Source: a virus. Taken from it: a stretch of 34,894 nucleotides of DNA. This document shows positions 8,723-14,262 of this stretch, one piece after another. Each line of letters starts with the position of its first letter. The first letter of the stretch is position 1. The translations under genes and the position numbers were made by a program. The stretch spans positions 1 through 34,894 of the IMG/VR virus record IMGVR_UViG_3300028590_000060; one strand, given 5' to 3'. A model generated the notes under the pieces. That model saw nothing but the letters and a program-made list of their open reading frames with translations, was not told where the DNA came from and did no database searches.

Positions 8723-9261
8723 TCCCATCACTCGCCCTAGAGGCAGCAGGGTCGTTCATCTGGCGTCACTGGAAGCTGATCCTGGGCGCTGTGGCGGTTC
8801 TGGGCCTGTCCTTCGCCCTGATGCTCACACGGGCCTCTCTGGCGGACGCTAGGGCCGATCTGGCCAAGGAGAAGGCCGCCCACGCCGAGACCATCGCCAA
8901 CTACCGTCTCGCACAGGAAGTCGCGACCGTGAAAGCCGATCGCCAGCGCCGCGATATCGAGGAAAAATACCGGAGAAACGCAGATGAAGCCGAAGACCTC
9001 CACGCTGCGCAGCTGGCCAGCGCGAATGATGCTGCTGAGCGGTACATTGCTGCTAATCGGGTGCGGACCCAAGGCGCTCAGTGTGCGTCCAGCGGAGCCG
9101 CTCCCGCCGCCAACGATCAGCGTGCCGGCGTTCCTGAGGGAGTGCCCGCCGCGCCCGAGTTGGTCACAGTCACCCCCGACGACGTGCGCTCCTGTGGCGC
9201 CGCGGTAGCCTATGCCGATCGAGCGCACAGTTGGGCGATGACGCTCAATCAGGCGCGCTAG
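8719..9261 (+). CDS. Rz-like i-spanin
   Basis: The 180-aa protein has a short cytoplasmic head, one transmembrane helix (about 20-37) and a long helical periplasmic region with heptad-like charge pattern (about 40-110). A Pro/Ala-rich part and a Cys-containing tail follow (RSCGAAVAYADRAHSW). This is the standard i-spanin architecture. It joins outer and inner membranes together with the lipoprotein encoded in the +1 frame inside it. The start ATG overlaps the stop of the holin-like gene, which supports 8719 over an upstream start. Confidence 0.8.
   Translation: MIPSLALEAAGSFIWRHWKLILGAVAVLGLSFALMLTRASLADARADLAKEKAAHAETIANYRLAQEVATVKADRQRRDIEEKYRRNADEAEDLHAAQLASANDAAERYIAANRVRTQGAQCASSGAAPAANDQRAGVPEGVPAAPELVTVTPDDVRSCGAAVAYADRAHSWAMTLNQAR
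8984..9208 (+). CDS. Rz1-like o-spanin lipoprotein, nested inside the i-spanin gene
   Basis: This 74-aa frame lies entirely inside the i-spanin gene in a different reading frame, with its own GGAG ribosome site about 8 bases upstream of ATG. It has a basic head, a hydrophobic helix and a lipobox LLIGC with the lipidated Cys at residue 27. The mature part is short and proline-rich (PAEPLPPPTISVP). These are the defining traits of Rz1 outer-membrane spanins, and full nesting is known in the lambda Rz/Rz1 type. Confidence 0.8.
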   Translation: MKPKTSTLRSWPARMMLLSGTLLLIGCGPKALSVRPAEPLPPPTISVPAFLRECPPRPSWSQSPPTTCAPVAPR

Positions 9262-9302
9262 GCTCATCCGGCCGCTCAACGTCCGCGCCTTTCGCTTTCG
9301 AA

Positions 9303-9325
9303 TGACCGTCGCCTAAGACGGGTCA
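9303..9325. terminator. Weak hairpin between convergent lysis and early-left genes
   Basis: TGACCGTC (9303-9310) and GACGGGTCA (9317-9325) form a stem with one bulge. The site lies between the end of the spanin gene and the end of the minus-strand operon, where a two-way terminator would be expected. There is no T-run on either strand, and one arm covers the stop codon of the minus-strand gene. Confidence 0.3.
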
Positions 9326-9724
9326 CGGGTATCTCCAGGCGGTAGGCTGATCGCTCGTGTAGCAGTCGGCGTTCGACGCCCAGCACGACCCCTCGGACCA
9401 GCATTTCGGGTAATCATCGTTGACCGCTTGCCACTGGTCGCAGGGGACCTCGTCCTCGGTCATCGAACCGCAGGCGTTGAGCCGCAGCTCGGCCCGCTTG
9501 CCGTTGGCGTAGTCGGCGACCAGCGCTTTTAGTTCGCCGCTGTCATCGTCGAAGAACGCCACGGCATCGACAGGATCGCCCCAGGTTTCGGGGATCGAGT
9601 AGCGGCGCATGACGTCCGCGGCTTGTCCGTCTCCGCCAATGCTGATGCTGGTGGCCTCGAACCGCTTGGGAAGCGCGACGGGGCGATAGCCGCTCTGATA
9701 GAGGCCCTTGCGCTCACCCGACAT
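9323..9724 (-). CDS. Hypothetical protein (133 aa), last gene of the early-left operon
   Basis: The product starts MSGERKGLYQSGYRPVALP; the start codon lies just inside the end of the MazG-like gene (11-base overlap). The sequence is acidic, with a strand-rich middle (DAVAFFDDDSGELKALVADYANGKRAEL) and a C-terminal part containing four Cys (CDQW, CWSEGSCW, CYTS). Disulfides or metal binding are possible. The family is not recognised. It is the most distal gene of the operon and ends near the convergent lysis cassette. Confidence 0.6.
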   Translation of the reverse strand: MSGERKGLYQSGYRPVALPKRFEATSISIGGDGQAADVMRRYSIPETWGDPVDAVAFFDDDSGELKALVADYANGKRAELRLNACGSMTEDEVPCDQWQAVNDDYPKCWSEGSCWASNADCYTSDQPTAWRYP

Positions 9725-10382
9725 TGGGCGTCTCCTTGAGGGCGGCGCGGGCGACATACGGGGCGAGCGCATCGCGAACCGCATACATGCCCTTGATGTC
9801 CTGCACGTTAGGGCGAAAGCCGGATTTGCGCATCTCGCTGGCGGTGGACTTACTCCACCACGCGCCGACGATCATCGCGAGCATCTCAAGCAACTCGGCA
9901 TCAGTCGGCGGCCACGGCTTTGCAGCCAACGCCTCCCGCAGCCTATCCCTCTCTGCCTCTATGTCGGACGAGGGGGATTGTGTTGGCACATGCTGCGGTA
10001 GCGGCGAGTGCTTCGGCTTTGCAGCCTGCTTTGCGCGGATGGCATCGACCTTGCCCCAGATGCGGTCCAGCTCGACCCATCCCGCAGCGTGCATATCAGC
10101 GTCGTTCGCAAGGCACAGCGCGGCCAGCGTTACCATGACACCGCCGACTTCCTGATGGAGATCGCCCACCGGTCGGCCGTAGACATAATCTACGAGCTGG
10201 TGCGCCTCGTGCGCGGTGCAGCCGCAGGACTGAACCAGTTCAAGCGCCTCTTCAAGAAACCGGTGGTTGCGCTCCTCTCGGTCGCCCGCGATCATTTCGC
10301 CGAAGCAGGCAAGCAGCCAAGGCCGAACCTGCTCTTGAAAGGGCGTCACCGTTACCTGTTCATTGCTCATTGGGTTTGTCAT
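9714..10382 (-). CDS. MazG-like nucleotide pyrophosphohydrolase
   Basis: The 222-aa protein carries an all-alpha NTP pyrophosphatase domain at about 15-120. The metal-binding helix is RFLEEALELV (41-50), followed by DLHQEVGGVMVTLAALCLANDADM (74-97) and a conserved tail AGWVELDRIWGKVDAIRAKQAAKPKHSP. This form is common in phages of Proteobacteria. The family hydrolyses (d)NTPs to monophosphates; in phages it may clean the nucleotide pool or lower alarmone levels. The C-terminal half (150-222) is a separate helical extension of unknown role. ATG 10382 has GGAGA upstream and overlaps the previous stop. Confidence 0.85.
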   Translation of the reverse strand: MTNPMSNEQVTVTPFQEQVRPWLLACFGEMIAGDREERNHRFLEEALELVQSCGCTAHEAHQLVDYVYGRPVGDLHQEVGGVMVTLAALCLANDADMHAAGWVELDRIWGKVDAIRAKQAAKPKHSPLPQHVPTQSPSSDIEAERDRLREALAAKPWPPTDAELLEMLAMIVGAWWSKSTASEMRKSGFRPNVQDIKGMYAVRDALAPYVARAALKETPNVG

Positions 10383-10555
10383 GGTTTCGTCTCCATGCAG
10401 ACGACGCATTCCGTTCGGATGCGCCAGTATTCGCGGCGGCCGCCCTGCGGTGGGTTGCGGTAGAAAATGAGCCAGTCGCCTTCAGTGGCGAAAGCCTCTG
10501 CGGTGACTTCGCGCATGTCTTGGCCGTGCGTGACTTCGATGCGGTACGTGGGCAT
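10379..10555 (-). CDS. Small hypothetical protein (58 aa)
   Basis: The frame reads MPTYRIEVTHGQDMREVTAE and ends CVVCMETKP. It begins three bases after the ASCH gene stop and its stop overlaps the MazG-like start (ATGA). It is probably a small beta-rich protein (strand-like YRIEV, GDWLIFYRN, REYWRIRTECV). No family is recognised. Support comes from exact fit into the overlapping gene chain and from the absence of any other gene in the gap. Confidence 0.6.
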   Translation of the reverse strand: MPTYRIEVTHGQDMREVTAEAFATEGDWLIFYRNPPQGGRREYWRIRTECVVCMETKP

Positions 10556-10558
10556 CGC

Positions 10559-10996
10559 TCACCCCTCCCCAGAAGAGGAAAGGGATGCGCGGATTGCGGC
10601 AGCGACTGCGCGGTTGGTGTCCGCGTCGAGCTTGAAGAACCCGAGCGCGCCCTTGCAGGGGATCAGAGGTAGCGGGAACTTGTCGCCGATCACGAAGCCG
10701 TAGCGGCCAAAGAACCAGGGGCTGTCCATCTGCTGCACGCAATCGGTGATGCGGATCATCCCGACGACGCCACCACGCGGCATGGCGGCCTCCTTGGGAT
10801 CGTCCATGTCCAGTTCGGACTTCGACACGCCAGCATGGGCAATGACCCAGCCACGGCCCTTGGTCGGCCAATCCCGGTTCTCCACGTCCTTGCCGTCGTG
10901 GAAGATGTGGTGCGGGTACGGCTGCTTGATCGAGAGCGCCTTGACCTCGCCGCGCTCAACACGATCCGCCAGTGCCAGTATATCTGTCTTATCCAT
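10559..10996 (-). CDS. ASCH-domain protein
   Basis: The 145-aa product shows the ASCH pattern at about 20-120: VKALSIKQPYPHHIFHDGKDVENRDWPTKGRG in pieces, then WVIAHAGVSK and GVVGMIRITDC. ASCH domains have a PUA-like beta-barrel and are thought to bind RNA or modified nucleotides. In phages they are common in early operons, with no settled role. The start at 10996 (MDKTDILAL) overlaps the end of the upstream gene by eight bases. Confidence 0.75.
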   Translation of the reverse strand: MDKTDILALADRVERGEVKALSIKQPYPHHIFHDGKDVENRDWPTKGRGWVIAHAGVSKSELDMDDPKEAAMPRGGVVGMIRITDCVQQMDSPWFFGRYGFVIGDKFPLPLIPCKGALGFFKLDADTNRAVAAAIRASLSSSGEG

Positions 10997-11627
10997 TGTC
11001 TTCACCGGGGGTTGGAGATGGGGGAGGGGCTTTGGCGTCTGCCTGCGGCACCGCGCTTTCGTGCTGCGCACCGGACCCTTCGGTTCCGGCCCTGCGGGCT
11101 TCAATCGCTGACGCGAAGAGGCTGTGATAATGGGTCTGTCGGCTACTGCTGCGGATCAGATCGACCGCGTGGTCAAACGAAAGCGGCTTTGGGGTATCCA
11201 ACTCGCCCCAGCCAAGCGCTTCGATTTGCTCGAAGTTGCCGCGAGATTTGTACCAAGTTGCCCAGATCGCCGAAGGCTCGGCATCTTCGCCCCAAAGCTC
11301 CCACAAACGGGTGAGGCTCGCATGAGTATCTTGACCCAAGTAGAAGCGGTTGCAGACGCGGGATCCGTCGCGGATCAGCTCGCATAGGGCGTCCTCCACT
11401 GGACAACCCCAGCCGCCGCCCGCCACAAAGCGCCCCTCATTCGGGAAGGCGCATCGCCGCTCGCGTGGGCTATAATACTCTTCCAGCAACCCCGCCGCCT
11501 GACAGTATCGGCAGTTCAGCGCGCTATGGACGGATGCCCGCAGGGCGGAGACGCTATGCGGCTCCGTCGTCGAAGGCGATAGCACCCCGTCGGCATCAGC
11601 CGACGCGCCCTGTTCTTGCTCGTCCAT
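10989..11627 (-). CDS. Hypothetical protein (212 aa) with Cys pairs
   Basis: The start MDEQEQG has GGGGGAA upstream. After an acidic leader (1-20) comes a helical segment (ALRASVHSALNCRYCQAAGLLEEYY) and a block with Cys residues (CRYC, RRCAF, WGCPVEDALCEL), then WELWGEDAEPSAIWATWYKSRGNFEQIEAL. The last 40 residues are low-complexity and proline-rich. The Cys spacing could bind zinc, but no family is recognised. It fills its part of the operon with overlaps at the 3' side. Confidence 0.6.
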   Translation of the reverse strand: MDEQEQGASADADGVLSPSTTEPHSVSALRASVHSALNCRYCQAAGLLEEYYSPRERRCAFPNEGRFVAGGGWGCPVEDALCELIRDGSRVCNRFYLGQDTHASLTRLWELWGEDAEPSAIWATWYKSRGNFEQIEALGWGELDTPKPLSFDHAVDLIRSSSRQTHYHSLFASAIEARRAGTEGSGAQHESAVPQADAKAPPPSPTPGEDNG

Positions 11628-11628
11628 T

Positions 11629-11862
11629 CTATTCCCCCTCCTTGCTAGAGAGAAGGTGCTGAGCCTGCTTTCCAAGCTCGGTGGCGTTGACGAGCCAGCG
11701 TTCGGCTTCATCGTCACCGCTGATCGTGCAGTTCGCCAAACCGAGGTCTAGAAGCGACGTGAATTCGCGAGCGGGGTTGTTGCCACCGATCCTGGGGAGC
11801 GACGCAAGCGCTTGCTTCTCGCGCTCGCTCAAGCCCCGCACGATCTCTTCTACGTCACCCAT
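11629..11862 (-). CDS. Small helical protein (77 aa)
   Basis: It begins MGDVEEIVRGLSEREKQALASL, within the 3' end of the previous gene (8-base overlap), and ends one base before the start of the next gene. The first helix resembles short regulatory phage proteins with LSEREKQAL, as at the start of HTH domains, but a full HTH is not evident. The middle reads LLDLGLANCTISGDDEAERW. Function unknown. Confidence 0.6.
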   Translation of the reverse strand: MGDVEEIVRGLSEREKQALASLPRIGGNNPAREFTSLLDLGLANCTISGDDEAERWLVNATELGKQAQHLLSSKEGE

Positions 11863-12184
11863 GGTTTGAGTCCTTTGCGAGCTTCTTGATCGTCTGCGCG
11901 CGGCGGGCGAACGCTGGCGACACGATCTCACCATTGCTGGCGTGCCAGGTGAGGCTGTGGCGCTGGAAGAAATCCGCGGGCATCTCCATGATGCCGCCAT
12001 TCATGAACGGCTCCAGATCGCGCGGGTTCTCGGCAAGGTAGCCGATGATGCTGCCCGCTGTTTCCATAGCGCCGACGCCAGCCATCTGACCGAATGCGGC
12101 GGCTTCACGGGCGATGCGCTCAATCACCTCTTGCGCGTCGTACTGACCACGCCCCCGCACGATGCGTTCAACATCATCTTGCAT
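11855..12184 (-). CDS. Hypothetical protein (109 aa)
   Basis: The start (MQDDVERIVRGRGQYDAQEV) shares a base with the stop of the upstream gene at 12184. The product is mainly helical, with a Gly/Ala-rich core (AAAFGQMAGVGAMETAGSIIGYLAENP) and a basic C-terminus (FARRAQTIKKLAKDSNHG). No membrane segment is clear. Family not recognised. Confidence 0.6.
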   Translation of the reverse strand: MQDDVERIVRGRGQYDAQEVIERIAREAAAFGQMAGVGAMETAGSIIGYLAENPRDLEPFMNGGIMEMPADFFQRHSLTWHASNGEIVSPAFARRAQTIKKLAKDSNHG

Positions 12185-12381
12185 CAGGCCGCATCCTCGA
12201 TCTTGAGTGCTTCCAAGGCGCCCCACCCCGCGCGATTGAGCGGATGCCACCAGTGATCCGGCGACCAGCAAAGGCCGGCGGCATGAAGCACACGCGCATC
12301 CTCGACATTTCGCGGGATGACGTTGCCCAAGCTCGTCATGCGGCATCTGCGCAGGGCGCCCGCTACTATCGTGTCAGCCAT
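12184..12381 (-). CDS. Small hypothetical protein (65 aa)
   Basis: ATG at 12381 follows AAGGAAA and overlaps the stop of the zinc-finger-like gene (TGATG). The stop overlaps the next start. The product (MADTIVAGALRRCRMTSLGNVI...) has several Trp and His residues in the middle (LCWSPDHWWHPLNRAGW). Function unknown. Confidence 0.55.
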   Translation of the reverse strand: MADTIVAGALRRCRMTSLGNVIPRNVEDARVLHAAGLCWSPDHWWHPLNRAGWGALEALKIEDAA

Positions 12382-12530
12382 CAGGGATTTCCTTGGTGGG
12401 GGAGGGGGTTCATGCTGCGGTGCTGCGCGCAGAAATGTCCATCATCAGGCCTCCGTTCGCGGATGCACCTGCGACCAGAGCGTGTCGTCGCTTCGCAGCG
12501 GCCATGGTAGAAGCCATAGAACCCGCTCAT
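12381..12530 (-). CDS. Very small zinc-finger-like protein (49 aa)
   Basis: Its start shares bases with the stop of the upstream gene (ATGA) and its stop overlaps the next start (TGATG), so it is an exact link in the operon chain. The product reads MSGFYGFYHGRC, then ATTRSGRRCIRER, then GHFCAQHRS. Cys at 12, 22 and 34 with His at 37 form a C-x9-C-x11-C-x2-H set. The pattern RC-x-ATTRSG-x-x-C-x-R followed by FC-x-x-H is seen in small phage proteins thought to bind zinc. Role unknown; nucleic acid binding is plausible. Confidence 0.6.
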   Translation of the reverse strand: MSGFYGFYHGRCEATTRSGRRCIRERRPDDGHFCAQHRSMNPLPHQGNP

Positions 12531-13207
12531 GCTGCAGCTCGCTGGACGTTGGCTGTGCGCGCCATGCTCAGCAGCAGGTCGCGGAACGGCTCCGGGGTAC
12601 GGTTGCGGATGCGAACCTTGTCCTTGCCTCCGACCATCGCCAGCATGCCGATGCGGCGGGCCTTAGCGTATCCGTGCTTCTCAAGCGCCACCGGGTGCAG
12701 GCGCTGCTCGCCCTTCCCCCAGATCAGCTCGGGCAGGTCAGCCGGATCGACCCCGCAGACGTAAAGCCAGGTCAGCTTGTTGGCGAAGTGACCGTAGTGC
12801 CCCTGGTCAACGCAGCAGGTCCATCCGCCGACCATATCGGCCGGCACCCAGCCACCGGATCGCGGCGGCGCGTTGAGATTGAACAGTGCCCATGCCTTGC
12901 TGTCGCATGGATGTTCGATGACCCCGCCGTTCGCCCGTACCAGCCCCAGGGCGTGCTCGAAACACCCGCCATCATCGCCGAGCTTGTACTGGTGCGGCTT
13001 GCGTGTGCTGCCGTGCCAGAAGCGGCCGAAGCGCTTGCAGCTCGGATGGGCCACAACCGGAAGGCGACCGCGATACAGGCGCCCGTCGAGATGGACCGTC
13101 GTGGAGCCATCGGCATGATCCTCGCCATGGCCAACGACAACGACGCCAGGCAGATCGAAATAGCACCCGCCAGTTTCAACAAAGAGCGCGGCGACGGTAT
13201 CCGCCAT
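12527..13207 (-). CDS. Conserved phage protein of unknown function (about 226 aa)
   Basis: A beta-rich N-terminus (about 1-60) is followed by a conserved block: GGVIEHPCDSKAWALFNL, then GGWTCCVDQGHYGHFANKLTWLYVCGVD in pieces (about 95-155). It ends in a basic RNRTPEPFRDLLLSMARTA. The EHP...AW and QGHYGHxAxKxTWLY segments recur in uncharacterised phage proteins that often neighbour methyltransferase genes. It directly follows a SAM methyltransferase here. No catalytic role can be claimed. The start is 13207 or one codon upstream (13210), overlapping the methyltransferase stop. Confidence 0.6.
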   Translation of the reverse strand: MADTVAALFVETGGCYFDLPGVVVVGHGEDHADGSTTVHLDGRLYRGRLPVVAHPSCKRFGRFWHGSTRKPHQYKLGDDGGCFEHALGLVRANGGVIEHPCDSKAWALFNLNAPPRSGGWVPADMVGGWTCCVDQGHYGHFANKLTWLYVCGVDPADLPELIWGKGEQRLHPVALEKHGYAKARRIGMLAMVGGKDKVRIRNRTPEPFRDLLLSMARTANVQRAAA

Positions 13208-13714
13208 CACCGATCCCCCTCTGCTTCAGGGGTGGTCTTCATGAAGACGATCCAATGCGATTTGGCCGTCTTGCCGCAGCGGTTTCCGAACAGCGGCCGA
13301 GCGTCGGTGAGCGCGAGAACCTGTGACACCGGGATTTCATGCTCGTTCCATTTGAACACCAGCACGCCCTTCCGGGCGTAGGACGCGGAAGCACTCGGCA
13401 AACCCGCGCCGCAGGTCGTCGCGCCAGTCCGCGCCGAGCTTGCCGTACTTCTTCGCCAGCCAACCGCTCTTGCCGTTTCGGACGAGATGCGGCGGATCGA
13501 ACGCGACCAGCGCGAAGGTGTCATCTGCGAACGGAAGCGCGGTGAAGTCGGCAACGATGTCGGGATCGATCACCAGCGACCGGCTTCCGCCCTTGCTGCT
13601 CGCATCGGTCAGCTCGTGCCGTTCGGCGCGGTTGTCCACGAACACGGCGTCAGGGTGCCCACGGTCGAACCAAAACATGCGCGAGCCGCAGCAGGCGTCC
13701 AGCACACCCGCCAT
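13207..13714 (-). pseudogene. SAM-dependent methyltransferase, split by a one-base frameshift
   Basis: Frame one starts MAGVLDACCGSRMFWFDRG, with a SAM-binding motif I (LDACCGSRMFWFD) at residues 4-16 and the catalytic-type motif FDPPHLVRNGKSGWLAKKYG, up to FRVLRPEG. It then runs into a stop after a few wrong residues. The matching second half, VLVFKWNEHEIPVSQVLAL and GKTAKSHWIVFMK, continues in another frame to 13207. The break is at a GGG run (13367-13369); removing one G gives RPEGVLVFKWNE, a normal family sequence of about 168 aa. GGGAGA lies 7 bases before the ATG. It could be a true mutation, a read error or recoding. Confidence 0.8.
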
Positions 13715-14262
13715 CACCGCTCTCCCGCTTCAGGGGTGGGGAGAGGGGCGGAGTTTAGGCGCCCGATCTCGGCTTCGATCTCCGGGCAGCGCTCGAACCA
13801 TTCGCCGTGGAGACGATGCGCGGCGAATTGCCGGTGATATTCCCGCTCAACTTCGTGACAACCATCGGCAATAGCCAGCAAGCGGATCGGTATGGGGCTG
13901 CCGCACTGAAGTGTTTTCAGACGGGCGGCAGGATCGTGCGCGGCTCCTATTTTGATCGCCCCGATATCGCCGCCAATAAAATAGACTTTCGACGGCTCAC
14001 GGTATTCGGGATTGCGATAAGCACTGGAAATGGGGTTCGCGAGCGCGTGGCGATCCAGGAATGTCTTTGCGCTGGAAAGGTCGCGGCATCGCGTCGAGCG
14101 ATAGCGGACGAGCCGGCCCTCGGGCTGATACCACGCCACGACCCAAACGTCTGACGCCCCATCCCTGCGCTTAGTCAGCCAGTAAGCACCATTGCGATAG
14201 ACGGCAGCACCACCTCGCCGGGTGGACAGCCGATGGACAGCGGATGCTGCTTCGTTCTTCAT
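13714..14262 (-). CDS. GIY-YIG (T5orf172/MUG113-like) protein with integrase-type N-terminal domain
   Basis: The 182-aa protein has two parts. Residues 20-75 (AYWLTKRRDGASDVW ... YRSTRC...SAKTFL) match the N-terminal domain of the adjacent integrase (FWLDKRRDGMSPNIW ... YLSTKC...DAKAWL). Residues 92-170 carry a GIY-YIG-type domain: KVYFIGG, AIKIGAAHDPAARLKTLQCG, a likely catalytic Glu in EVEREYH (about 139) and HGEWF. The family is related to homing and repair endonucleases. The start overlaps the integrase stop (ATGA). Because attP lies inside the integrase gene, integration would separate this gene from the integrase promoter. Nuclease activity is inferred, not shown. Confidence 0.75.
   Translation of the reverse strand: MKNEAASAVHRLSTRRGGAAVYRNGAYWLTKRRDGASDVWVVAWYQPEGRLVRYRSTRCRDLSSAKTFLDRHALANPISSAYRNPEYREPSKVYFIGGDIGAIKIGAAHDPAARLKTLQCGSPIPIRLLAIADGCHEVEREYHRQFAAHRLHGEWFERCPEIEAEIGRLNSAPLPTPEAGER
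14223..14244 (+). repeat. attP arm repeat, left pair
   Basis: Two tandem 11-mers, TGGACAGCCGA and TGGACAGCGGA, lie 76 bp to the left of the tRNA-like core. The same pair recurs on the other side of the core at 14441, in the same orientation. Paired direct repeats on both sides of a core are the usual form of arm-type integrase sites. Confidence 0.6.

Noticed and set aside
12317-13381. A 354-codon open frame on the plus strand
   Set aside because: It is antisense to four minus-strand genes that form an exact overlap chain, and its composition is not protein-like.
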